Made by a program: the position numbers and the translations under genes
The notes under the pieces: generated by a model
Databases searched by the model: none
What the model was told of the DNA's origin: nothing
Seen by the model: the letters and a program-made list of their open reading frames with translations, nothing else
Assembly (NCBI RefSeq): GCF_020740795.1
Contig: NC_067312.1
Span: 47,997,905-48,061,904 of the forward strand
Source of the DNA: Apus apus
Lineage: Eukaryota; Chordata; Aves; Apodiformes; Apodidae
Direction of reading: 5' to 3'
Length of the DNA stretch: 64,000 bases
In this document: piece after piece, positions 23,285 to 35,273 of the stretch
Layout: every line of letters begins with the position of its first letter
Numbering within the stretch: the first letter of the stretch is position 1

Positions 23285-24905
23285 GCCAAAAGCTCAGCTT
23301 ATGTGCCTCTACACCAAAGCACACAGCATAGGCAACATATAGGAAGAACTGGAAACCACCATGCTGCTAGAGAGCTAAGACCTGGTTTCCCACTGCTGAA
23401 ACTTGCATGGCTGTCAGTGGTTACAGGCTGTTGAAAAGGGACAGGTGTGGAAAGAGGGACAGAAGCATTGCCCTTTACTTCAAGAAATGGATAGAGTGTG
23501 AAGAGCTGTCTCTGAAGAACAGCCATGAACAAACTGAAAGATTATGGGTAAGAATTAGAGACCAAAGCAACAAAGATAATTTTGTGGCTGGAGTCTAGTA
23601 CAGGCCACCTGATCAAAAAGGAGCCTATCAACAAAACTTTCTTATTCCAGGAGGCATCACACTCCTGGGCTCTCATCCTGCTGGGCGACTTTAGCTACCC
23701 TAAATGGTTAAGTAGGCTGGCGAAGTACTGTGGCAAGCTGTAGACAATCCAGGAGACTTCGGGAGTGCATTGAGGACAACTTCTTAAGCCAAGTAATAGA
23801 TACCCCTACCAGAGGTGATGATAATGGAGCTGATGGTCACCAATGCAAGTGAGCTAACTGGTGATGTCAAGACTGGAGGCAGCCTGGACTGCAGTGATCA
23901 TGCACCTGTGGAGTTCACAGTCCTGAGGGACAGGGGTCAGGCAAAGAGTAAAGTCAGGACCGTGAATCTTAGGAAAGCAAAATTCCAGCTCTTCAAGGAG
24001 TTAATCAATAGGATCCCCTGGGAAACTACCGTCAGGGACCAGAGAGCAGGACAGAGCTGGCAGATCTTTAAGGATGCTTTCCACAGAGTGTAAGAGCTCT
24101 CAATCCCCACATGAAAGAAATCAGGCAAGGAAGGCAAGAGACCAGCATGGCTGAGTAGAGACCTGCTGGCTGCACTAAAGGGCAAGAAGGAAATGCACAG
24201 GCATTGGAAGTGGGGACAGGTATTCCAGGAAGAGACACCACCCACTTGTGTAGGGTTGAGGTTAGGAACCAAGGCATAAATGGAGCTGAACCTGGTATGG
24301 ACACAAAGAGTAATAAGAAGAGCTTCTACAAGTATGTCAACCGGAAAAAGAAGATCAAATAAAGAGTTCCCACTCTAATGAGTAAGACTGGCAAACTATT
24401 AGCAAAGGATGGGAAGGCTGTGGTACTCATCAACTTTTTTGCCTCAGTCTTCACTGGAAACCTCTCTTCCCACACCTCTCAGGTGGATGGACTGCAAGGC
24501 AGGGACTGGGGGAGAAAAGTCCCTCCCACTATAAGAGAAGATCAGGTTCACAACCACCTGAGGAACTTAAATATATCTAATTCAACAGGGCCCGATGAGA
24601 TGCACCCCAGAGCCCTAAAGGAAATGGCTGAAGTAGCTGCCAAACCTTGTATTATATTTGAAAAGCCATGGCAGTCAGGTGAAGTCCCCAATGACTGGAA
24701 AAAGGGAAACATTGCACCCATTGTTAAAAAGGGTAGAAAGGAGGGGACTACCAACCTGTCAGCCTCACCTCTGGGCCTTGGAACATCACTGAAGAGATCC
24801 TCCTAGAAGCTACGCTAAGGCACATGGAGGACAGGGAGGTGATTCAAGACAGCCAGTATGGCTTCACCAAGGACAAGTGCTGCCTGACCAATACTTCTTA
24901 GACTC
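23285..24905 (+). mobile_element. CR1 LINE 5' portion: endonuclease to RT start, lacking its 3' end
   Basis: The plus strand encodes the APE-type endonuclease region (KKWIECEELSLKNSHEQTE; WVRIRDQSNKDNF; then frame-shifted YRPPDQ and LLGDFSYPKWL; GSLDCSDHAPVEFTVLRDRG). It then runs through the linker ([21 protein letters not shown]) and into the RT ([35 protein letters not shown]). It stops abruptly at about 24905, before the catalytic motif. Several frameshifts and stops are present. CR1 copies are normally truncated at the 5' end, so loss of the 3' end implies later disruption. Confidence 0.92.
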
Positions 24906-25397
24906 TAAGGAATTGTACATTATACAAACCTTTGAGAAAACTAGATATTACTTTCAAGGAGTGCACAATAAACACCCTTGTGCCATCTGCCAGCTCCAAG
25001 GAGGATGTAAATAGCATTTGATCCTAGAAGACAACATAAACTTCAAAAAACAGCAGAAAAAGATGGGACATCATAATGCTAAACTTGGTTTTGTATCATG
25101 CATAACTTTTTTCACAGTACTGCATACCAGGAAGTTCTGATGTGTATTCTATTTATTTTAGTTGTTTTAAGCTATATGTTGTTTTTTTTTTTCTAGGTAT
25201 TCTAGCTGCTTAATGCTACATAGTTGGATTTCCTGTGTTAGCTAGTGTATAAGGATACTGAGGTTATTCTTGCCCTAGACATGGATATCATAGCCCTCAT
25301 TATCTAACCTCCAAACTGAAGTCAAAAAAGAAAATAAAGCCAATAGTAAGACAAAGGCATAACAAAGAAAGTCTACTTCCTTGCAGAAAACACCTAT
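24906..25397. other. Intron 2 sequence, nothing recognised
   Basis: AT-rich, unique-looking. It lies between the broken CR1 at 24905 and an inverted CR1 at 25398. Confidence 0.5.
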
Positions 25398-26065
25398 GAA
25401 GATCATAGAACCATAGAATCATATAATGTTTAAGGCTGAAAGGGACCTTAAAGATCATCTAGTACCAACTCCCCTCCTATGAGAAGGGACACCTTACACT
25501 GAACCAGATTGCACAAAGCCTCATCCACCCTGGCCTTAAACGCCTCTAGGGAGGGGGCAATCACAACCTCCTTAGGCAATCTATTCTAGTACCTTACTGA
25601 CCTCACGGTGAATAATTTCTTCTTGATGTCTAACCTAAATCTCCCCTCTTTCAGTTTAAACCATTACCTACCCCTTGTCCTATCACTGCCCCCTCTGGTG
25701 AAGAGTCGCTCCCTAGCTTTCCTGTAGGGCCCCTTCAGGTACTGGAAGGTGGCTATAAGGTCTCCCCAGAGCCTCCTCTTGTGCAGGCTGAATAGCCCCA
25801 ACTCTCTCAGCCTGTCTTTGTAGGAGAGGTGCTCCAGGCCTTTCATCATCTTCATTGCCCTTCTCTGGACCCTCTCCAACAAGTCAGTACCCTTCCTGTG
25901 CTGAGACCTCCATGCAGTACTCCAGGTGCAGTCTCATCAGAGAACAACAGAGGGGTAAAATCATCTCCCTTGTCCTTCTGGCCATGCTACTTTTGATGCA
26001 GCCCAGGATGTGGCTGGCCTTCTGGGCTGCAAGAGCACACTGGCAGCTTATTTCAAGATCAGATG
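25398..26065 (-). mobile_element. CR1 LINE 3' fragment (inverted)
   Basis: It starts ATCATAGAACCATAGAATCA on the plus strand, the reverse complement of a CR1 3' terminus. It reads on the minus strand as [19 protein letters not shown] and the ORF2 C-terminus, then the 3' UTR. It is truncated near 26065. Confidence 0.93.
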
Positions 26066-26604
26066 TCCAGTAAGACAGAATTCACTGAAACAACATCACC
26101 TATGACCACTGCTGCAGAGTTCCAACATAAATCCTTGGCACACTGCGCCACAGAGAACAGACAACGTACAATGTTGAGGTGTATCCAAGACTAAGTTTTG
26201 AAAAAAAACAGGAGTCTCAAAAGGTGATTAAGCACAATTATTCCAGATTTTGTTAACACTCTTTCAGTAATTAGTCACAAAGGAACACTGCTTCCATAAT
26301 GATATCCTGGTAAACCAAAATCACCTTTTTTCCACCCAAAAGAGATAAACAAATATGCACTGTATAGCTCATAAGGAGAATAACCTGAGACTTAACTGAC
26401 TTCCTTTCAGCTAAATGTGGGACTAGAATTCCAAATAATACAGATGAAGCTAAAGTTATATCACCAAGACATGAACAAAGTTTATACCAGCAGCTAATTC
26501 TTTAAGCTAATGTATGCTGTAAAAAAAAAAAAAAATTAAAATAAAATCTCCTAGCAGTACAAGCCAGAACAAAAACAAACAAAAAAACCCAACCAACCAA
26601 ACAA
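26066..26604. other. Intron 2 sequence with A-rich tract
   Basis: AT-rich. A poly(A) run at about 26521-26535 and a CAAAAACAAACAAAA-like stretch at 26569-26612 abut the next CR1 copy. Confidence 0.5.
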
Positions 26605-26611
26605 AAAAAAC

Positions 26612-27360
26612 ACAACTGAAGTGTAAAGTACTGCATCTAGGGAGGACCAACCCCAGGTATCATTACAGGTTGAGGGCTGACGTGCTGGAGAACAGCTGTG
26701 GAGAGGACCTTGGGTTCTTGGTGAACAACAGGCTGACCATGATCCAACAATGTGTCCTTGTGGCCAAGAAGGCCAATGGCATCCTGAGGTGCATCAAGAA
26801 GAGTGTAGCCAGTAGGTCAAATGAGGTTATTCTCCCCCTCTATTTGGCCCGGGTAAGGCTGCATCTGTAGTACTACATCCAATTCTGGGCTTCCCAGTTC
26901 ATAAAGGATAAGGAACAACTAGAAAGAATCCAATGCAGGGCCACAAATAGGTGACTGGAGCATCTGCACCATGAGGAAAAGCTGAGTTGAGTCTGGTTAG
27001 GCTGGAGAAGACTGAGGGGGGATCTCATAAACACTTAAAAATATATAAAGGGTGGGTGTCAGTTGGGTGGGACCAGTCTGTCTTCTGCAATGTCCAGTGA
27101 CAGGACAAGAGGCAATGGACACAAACTGGAGCATAGCAGGTTCAACTTAAACACAAGGAAAAATGTAATTACCGTGAGAGTAACAGAGCACTGGAACAGG
27201 CTGCCCAGAGAGGTTGTGGAGTCTCCATTCCTGGAGACATTCAAAACCCATCTGAACACGTTCCTGTGCGATCTACTGTAGGTGATCCTGCTCTAGCAGG
27301 GAGGTTGAACTAGATGATCTTCAGAGATCCCTTCCAACACTGATGACTCTGTGGTTCTGT
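26612..27360 (+). mobile_element. CR1 LINE 3' fragment
   Basis: The plus strand reads LENSCGEDLGFLVNN and [20 protein letters not shown], then LYLARVRLHL. It continues through the full 3' region (SFERSTTVR-type frame lost; GAACAGGCTGCCCAGAGAGG) to GATGACTCTGTGGTTCTGTA. It is more complete in its 3' UTR than the copy at 9.6-10.3 kb and serves as the internal reference for the deletion there. Confidence 0.93.
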
Positions 27361-27411
27361 AAATAAATAGATTATTGGAAAATTTAAGATACTTACACTT
27401 TTTGGTTTTGT

Positions 27412-27439
27412 GTTTGTTTGTTTGTTTGTTTGTTTGTTT
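27412..27439. repeat. (GTTT)7 microsatellite
   Basis: Seven uninterrupted GTTT units, about 50 bp beyond the CR1 3' end. Confidence 0.9.
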
Positions 27440-30400
27440 TCCTTGCCAAGGCAATACTGGAAGAAATAATATAATCTGAAAGTTTTAATTAACTAGTACT
27501 TTTTGATCATTAGCCTCTTTAGGAATTTCTAGCTTTTAAAGGCCTAAGAAACTCAAGATGATGGCATTTGAAAATTACTCTAATGTGTAATAAGGTTCAG
27601 CACTGCTATCTAAAAAGTTTTTTTTTTAATCTAAAAAAATACTTTTTCATACCTGTATAATAAACTAAATGATATTTAATTTCAGTAGTACATACAATTT
27701 AGTCCCTTTTCACATATAACACATTCAGCATCAAGTCTTCCATTACAATATATAATTCAAGATGAAAGATCTCAAAATTTGAATTGCCAGCATTTTTGAG
27801 CCTGATTATAGTTAGGTATTCCATCACTGAAATAAAGTAAGAGTTTTACCCATTGCCTCAATTTCATAATGAGAAAGCTAGCATGGTTAGTGAAGAAATA
27901 CAGGAATTTAAATTTCCCTACAAATGCAACCAACTTAAAATAACATAAAATGTAAGGAATCTGCACAGACAAGCAAATGACAGAGATTCTTACTTTCAGT
28001 TGTATTTAAACTGATATATTATCTCCTCACATGCTAAGGAAACAATTAAGAACTCCTTAGATTACATGAAGTCAGTATAAAAACCTGACAGTTGGGGGGG
28101 GGGCGGTATGACTCCCCTATTTTTTGCACTGGTTTGGGAAAAGAATGTCAGGGGTCTATTGTGTGCATTACATGATTAATGATCAGGACATACCTCAGCT
28201 ACAAAGTTTTTGGCATTTTGGTCACAATAGTGTAAATAAGGTTTAAATAGTGCTTGCTGCATGTTAGCTGGGAGAAGACAGAAAAAACAACCACTTGCTT
28301 GTTTTTGGGCTTTTTTTTTTTTATAAACTGCACTTCAATGGCAACAAAACAGGAATGTATTAACTGAATGCATGGAATATCTTAATCAGATAGTGTCTTA
28401 CTAGGAAAATGTGACTCAGAAGATACCCTTTAGTCATCACACAAGCAGTCTGACAATGGGTCACACAAAGTGATCTCAAGAGCAAACTCTAACATAGAGC
28501 TGCTCCTTCTAAAAGTGATTTCTATTAAGTGTTTGTGCAAGTCACATTATATCGCAGTAATAATTTCTGTTTCTAAGAACACTACATACAGCACTGACTG
28601 GAAGTAATAAAAATTAAACATACTATAAATGGTCACCAGTGGCTATGTATTGGGAACACAACTGAGTAAATTCAGGATACTGAGTCTAATATGGGGCTGT
28701 TTATGTCTACATGTTTAAGAGTATACAACTGATTTACCTACAAAGTACATTTCATAATGTTTTGTCTTTGACTTGGCTCTTAAAAATAGAGGTTATTAAG
28801 ATTCTGAGAATTTAAAATAAGAAAAGATTGGAGGAATTGAACAAGTAAGGACATTGAAGAGTCCAGGACAAAAGAATATAACATTAAGAAAAAAGCAAAA
28901 AGAGGGTGCAAAACTGCTTAGCCAGATTCATGTTCACTGCAGATTATGTAAACACGTTTGAATAATATAAACTCATATATGTTACAGAAAATAAGATTTT
29001 AAGGTCTTAAGCTTGTATACAACAGTCTTGACAAGAAACAAAGACACCAAAATTATCAGCCTCACTGAAAATATACTCCAGAAGGTGGTGAAAACACTGC
29101 CATATTGTCAAGCTTATTTCCAGTTCCAAGGGAGATTTCAAAATTCAAGGCAAAACTATCATTCTTGGCTTATGCAATTCATAAATAGAATATTTAGGGC
29201 AACATCTGCTTGAATTTACCAGCAAATGCTTGCTCTCTATTTGTACACAAATCTCCTTGGGTTTAAAAATTAAGAGAACTGTTCTCCTCTGGATCTAACT
29301 TCCAGTGGTGTCAGTATCTAACAAAGACAAAGGCATAAATGTACTGTAACACACATTTCAAAATATTTTATTTCTTTTTCAGAGACTGTGGCAATAAATA
29401 AATAAATGCTATTTTTTCCTCCCATGCTTTTACTTTACTGGACTCCTTGCTTTTCAATCCCAACTAACATAGTCATTACTTTGACTGTTTCATCCAGATT
29501 TGTTTCAAGGGAATCTAGTCTTTATGTAATTGGATGCTTTTCTTTTTTAAAGATAGAGAGAATTTGCACTTAAAACTCTTACGTTTTGGAAACTTTAGCT
29601 CACTGTGTGTTCTGCTTTACAGGTAGGTGACTCCATAAATCAAACCATCTAAAATCATACAGCCTGCTTATTGAAAAATGTTATTCTGAAGGCAGCAAAA
29701 CTCAGAAGTCTGACTTAAACACATATATGAGCGCATCACTGCCTAAATGAGAGCTACATTAGAACAGAAGTAATTACAAAATCCCTGATTCTCAGATACT
29801 AATAATAATCTGTTCCAACTTTTACCGATAAAAAAGTCGCACCAAGGTTTGACTGAAGCAACACATCCTTGACTATCCTAGATGAGCAGGAGAACTATCA
29901 ATTCAAAAGCAATTAATTGAGAAACTCTAAAGCTTACATTTAGGGTTAGGTGGGGTATTCATCGGTTGGGTTTCATCTGAGGCTCTAAAATAAATAGAGA
30001 TCACATTTTATTCTATTGTTTAAAAAAATTATAAATTTATAATTAGCTGTTACATTGTAGGTGAGCCAAAGTCAGATGTAATGTTTCTACATGTCTGTTC
30101 CCACACATTACAGTAGCTCTTTACTTGTGTTTCCCAGAGGTAGAGTTCCATATATACATTTCTTCAGTATTTTTTCTGTAACAAGTCATCAAAAAAAAAA
30201 TAGCCATCAAGTAACGTAGAAATAAGAAAAAAAAAAAGACAATTTCTTTCCACATCTTCTATCAAGCATTTAAATAAAATTCTTTTGTATTTTGTGATTA
30301 GAAGAGTACATTATCTCAACTTAGTTGATTTGCAGTTTAAATGTGCAAATAATTCTAGCATGAGATCACTAAACTAACAAATTTTAGTAACTGTCCAAAA

Positions 30401-30934
30401 TAAGTTAAACGTCAGAGCACTGTCATAGAATGTAAAATTGGTATGGGTATTTTTACATGTCTATGTGTACAGAATTTGTGCAGAAGAAAATCACACACAG
30501 AAAACAAGATAAAAGCTAAGCACAAAAATTAGTTTGAAGATAACTTAACTTTAGACTGAAAATAGGATCAAAAGATCCTATTTTATTATTCTTTAATGGA
30601 TACAGTTTACAGAACTATTATAAGTGAGCAAAACGTATCAGAGTAGAATATCACAATACTGCTGGAAATTGGGAAACATGAGGGAGTTATAGGGATAGGT
30701 CACAATACAGAACTATAAACATCATTGTTCTTTTATCATCAGGGTTTGTCCATCAGAACAGAGTCCAGATTAATTCCTATTTAATTTTAAGCGTTTATTT
30801 TAGAAGCCCTAATACAGAGGGTTAAATCTTCAGTGAATGCTAAAACTGTATGTTAATATCAGACGGAAAAAGCCAGCCTTAAGAGATTGAGTACGCAAAA
30901 CTTTGGTGTACTGTTTGCCCATACACACAGATTC
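27440..30934. other. Intron 2 sequence, nothing recognised
   Basis: AT-rich intron with no exon-like, RNA-like or repeat-family block that I can support. Contains a G-run followed by GCGG near 28095. Confidence 0.55.
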
Positions 30935-30939
30935 TTGGT

Positions 30940-31776
30940 TGACACAGACTGGATTTAATAACCCAGGAAGGTTAGAACTGGACCCCCTTGCTTTCTAAGC
31001 TCGTGCTGCAAAAGAGGAGCCTGGGTGTGGCTGGATCCAGTCCTGTACGTGTCACGACTCAGACTGGGCAGCCCAGGGAGATTAGGACTGAACCCCTTTG
31101 CTTTCTAGACTTCCTTCAGAGGGGAGCCCAGGTGCGGCTGGGCCCAAAATCCTTCCCTCAGACCTGGTCTTTTCCCAGAGAGACTAAATGCATGACGGTA
31201 TGAGTAACAGCTCGACCGTCCAGTACCCCTTGATCAGATTAAGGTGCAGTGACACACAAGGTCTGTTTGTAACAAATAACACATTTATTACGCTGGTAGA
31301 AGTTAATATTGAACAACCTAAACAAAACCACCTGCATATATATATATATTAAGGAAAAGGGGATGAGAAGAAAAAGGTGAGAGGGAGGAAGGAGGGCGAT
31401 GAGAGAGAAAGAGAGAGATAAAGAGAGACTGAGGACAGGAAAATCACCAGTCCTGGATCCAGCAACGTTGATCCAGCCAACGGGAGAGGGTCAGTGTCGA
31501 TGAAACTCCCGAAGCCCACCATTGCAGCCCCCTATTTTATAGGCCTAGAATCTTGATTTCGAGTACATGTGATTGAGCCATACATGTGTGAGCAGCCCCT
31601 CGATCACTGTCATTATCTCAATCGTTGTCGTTATCTCATCTCTGCAGGCCCGAGGCCGTATGCAGGCCATTACTGCAGTCTCCACCCTCCCAGGCAGGAG
31701 GAGGCATATGAGCAGGGGCTACAACGGGGTTTTGATGGCATTTCCCAAAGTAGGTCCGGAGGGCTGGTCCCTCACA
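30940..31776 (-). mobile_element. Solo LTR, minus orientation, 837 bp, with internal duplication
   Basis: Plus-strand ends are TGACACAGACTGG and GGTCCCTCACA, both in TG...CA form. They are flanked by an exact 5-bp duplication TTGGT (30935-30939 and 31777-31781). On the minus strand a TATA box (TATAAAATA, 31541-31533) precedes an AATAAA (31289-31284), which fixes the orientation. The end-proximal part contains two tandem copies of a roughly 100-bp unit starting CAGACTGG (near 30947 and 31059). A long purine-rich AGAGAGAAAG tract lies at 31370-31440. There is no internal region, so this is a solo LTR, ERVL-like by duplication length. Confidence 0.85.
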
Positions 31777-31781
31777 TTGGT

Positions 31782-34772
31782 ATAACTCTAATAGTAAACA
31801 TTGTTCCTCATGTTTCAAATGCTGTATGTATTAGATAGTAATTGTGCAATCCATTTTGTTCCAGCTGTAATGTACACTACATTTTTAGCATCTAAAAGAG
31901 TCTTGAGAATGTCTTCTCTGGAAAGGTTTTAGAAACCTTAAAAATTAATGTAAAACTGGAGAAGATATATTCAGTCTACTTCAATTCAGTATGCTGCACT
32001 ATATTAAGGCAAGTTCTCCAAAGATTACTGCATTGAAGTTCAGAAAATGGTAACAACTGCAAGACAGTATGGCACTACAGTTAAGATGTCAAAAGTGTCT
32101 GTAGTGGCATCAACCATGGCTTTAAACATAACAAGCATTTAAAGCAATCAGTTGGTGAGGTAAGGCATTACTTACTGAGAAACTAAACATGAAGTTATAA
32201 TGAAAAGAAAATAAACTGAATTTATAATAACTGATTTTTGACACACCGCAAATAAGGCTGAGTATAGAATTCTGATATATTTCTGCTATCATAGCTTACT
32301 GTATATCTCAAATATGCATGGTCACATAATGTAGTTCAATTCTAGTACAACAAGTTCGTAATTACATTAGACTTTTGAACTTTTAAATCCATGTGGTAGA
32401 TTTGGATAGATTTGCCAGATCTTGAAAAAAACTTAGAACACTCTTTCAAATTCACTAACTTTCACCATTTTATTTTAGCTAGCATAAGAGCTTTTATAAT
32501 AGTTATCAAATGATAAAATAATTCTTCTATACTAAAAATTAAATTAAAAAACTTAACCTCATAAGACTGCAGCAGGAGAAAGTTACATATGCATATAATT
32601 GCAAAAATCATACTTGCAGGTGCAATTTTAGGTTGCAGAAGCAGTATTCACCACTACCTCTGCAACTGAATTAACAGGATGTACTGGCCGCAAAACATTC
32701 CATGTTTACTTATAATTTGAAACAAAAATAATAACTTTACTGAATTATTATATATATTTCACTTTTCCAATTGTCCAGATGAGGTTAACTGGAAACACCA
32801 GTTGAAGGAAATAATGTACCTTTTTTCTTTCCAATTCTTGTTTCTTTTTTTAAGCAGTTACAGGGAAAAAAGTCACATCTTGAAAACTGAAGAAACTTTC
32901 TTCAGAGAGAAAAGCTATTTCAATAATATTTAGAGTTCAAAGCATATGTCTGAACCTTTCAAAATGAAATAAAGATGAAAAAAAGATAACTTCATGTCAA
33001 ATAAAGTGTGTACATCTTTCTCAAAGTGTTAAAACAATCTGTAGAATGTATATACATATTACACGAAAAGAGTACCTAATTTCACTAGCAGGCTTTGGAA
33101 AGAGACTTTTCTTATGGGGTGCAATCAGCTTGCATTTTAAATGGCAGAAGTTTCCTGCTGCAAAACAATTCTTTAGGCATATCCACATACGTAAGCACAC
33201 CTGACAGCAAATGCCTTTCACAAGGTTCTCTAACAAGTGTGAGAACTGCTAGTATCCTTTTTTTAGGTTAGTTAATGTGGTTAGTATTTTTAAAAGATCA
33301 GAAAGTCCTGTGCCTAATTTAGCTCTGTCATGAGAAATGTGATAATCAAATATTATAAAGTAGAATATTCACTCCTTACATCCATGACTTGCCCTGTGAT
33401 ACAATCCTGTCAAGCAGTGTCTAACCCATGAAAATGATCATGTTTATTCATTCTAATAACATGCTTACCATAATAGAAGCTTAAAATCTCATGAGAATAC
33501 ATCTGTTCAAACATAAAACTACACTACTTTGAGAGCAATTGAACCTCCTTCAGGAAAGCCCACAGCAATAAATCTTTGCCAGAAAAATACATATTTTTAT
33601 GCACCATATTTTATCAAATGGTTAGATAGCACTGATACTTAATCTCTGTTTCACCACATTTTGAAAACCATTTCAATTTAAATACATACTGCAATGGGGA
33701 AATTGCTGATATCAAGAAAAAAAAAAAAAGAAAAAATAAATTGGTAGTGGTAAGTTACAGCAAATGTAATATTTGGTTAATACAAAAGTAGTCCAGGTTT
33801 GCAGTTTGATGTTTCCTTACAATGCTACTTTGCCTTCTGCAAATTAGCACCTTACTTAAAATGTCGTATATGAACTGCTTCTTTTCTTTGATGTAAAGAC
33901 TGTGACTTACTGAGGCAGATAAATCTGATTAACTATGTAAAATTTTATTCCCCTAGACTAAGAACATAATTTTAAAACCGAAACCCAGTTGTGTTAGAAG
34001 TCCTTATTATTGTTAATGTAATCTATTAAAATCCAACAGTTTAAGCACAAAGTAATTTTACTACCATTTAATAAATGAAATACGGGTTTTTTCTACTGTG
34101 CATGAAAGGAAAACATCCTTTATCCTTTCCCCTTTTGTTAGAGTTGAATTAGTGCTCCAACACCTATTAAACTTAGGTTTTCTTCTTTCTTTGTGAAATG
34201 CACAGATAAGCCAAGCAAAGGTAGATTTAAAAAGCCAAACACAATTCCAATGCAAATACACTGCATAGAGGACAAAGATAATTTATTCAAAATCTGTCTT
34301 AGAAAAAAGAGTGATGTAACAATAATTTATAGCAGTGAGCATACAGAAACAGCACAAGATGAAAACTGGACCTCTGCTGATCTGAAGCTGTCAGCCAATC
34401 CCGTTAGTACTTCTAAAACAAAATATGTGAGTTATCTGCTAGGGGAGGTTACCATAGTATTAAAGGCACTCCTACTGTTCAAGTCAAAAAGTCGCTCATA
34501 TTATCTAATCTGTGTAAAGACGCACATACAAGAATTTCTGAAAAAAAACCCTTTTATTCCAGCACCTGAGCTCTGGTCCTCCTAAAAAGAGAGTCAGAGC
34601 TCTGAGTGTCCTGATACACTCATCACATGCATGGACATAGAAAACAGTGAAGACCCCAATACAAAGCAAGAACCCTCTTTTTTAGAAAGTCCACAACCCC
34701 CTTCCGTCCTCACTCATCCCATAGTATTGAAAAGCAAAGACAGTCAGACCCCTTAAATTTATTTCTCAGATA
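31782..34772. other. Intron 2 sequence, nothing recognised
   Basis: AT-rich. The longest open frame (34193-34585, plus, 130 codons) has no family resemblance, a Lys/Ser/Ile-rich composition typical of AT-rich chance frames, and no splice context. I do not call it a gene. Confidence 0.55.
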
Positions 34773-34778
34773 TATGAC

Positions 34779-35267
34779 TGTGGAGGAATTTTTAATACAG
34801 CTGGTTGTGGAAGAATTTCTCATACAGAGGGGACATGATTTTGTGAGCTTGGGAGAATTTAACAATCCTTGCTGCAGCAGCAGAGTATGAAACTAGTCAT
34901 TGTTCTTTAAAGCCAGGATTGTCTTTAGCCTTGGGAACCTGAGGAAATGTATCTTCTTTGGGCATCCAAGGATGAGAAGACAGATGAGAAGACTGCAGAA
35001 TGTATCTATCTAGTGCTTATAATGCATAAAGGCCTAGTGTAATGAATAAAGTCATAACGTAATGCCTAACCAACAGCAAAATAAAGTCTGCTGCGTGAAC
35101 AGTGATATTTAGCCAATCACATAAGGTATCCGTCCACATGCACAGCTGCATGGACAGTAACTTAAAGTATATAAGGAGTAACTAAACTAACAATAAAGTG
35201 GAACGATATGCAAGATCATATTGGTCGTCGTTACTCAGCCCTACTCCTGATTGGATTTATTGCAACA
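34779..35267 (+). mobile_element. Solo LTR, ERVK/alpha-beta-retrovirus type, 489 bp
   Basis: It begins TGTGGAGG and ends GCAACA, between exact 6-bp duplications TATGAC (34773-34778 and 35268-35273). A complete promoter is visible in plus orientation: CCAAT (35113-35117), TATATAAG (35168-35175) and AATAAA (35192-35197), implying a very short R region. Exact flanks and intact signals suggest a fairly young copy. No internal region or second LTR is present. Confidence 0.92.
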
Positions 35268-35273
35268 TATGAC

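Noticed and set aside
21216..27360. A functional reverse transcriptase or retron-like system
   Set aside because: All RT-like frames are CR1 LINE fragments with frameshifts and stops; no msr/msd-like RNA or intact ORF.
34193..34585. 130-codon plus-strand open frame in intron 2
   Set aside because: AT-rich chance frame without motifs, splice sites or recognisable homology.
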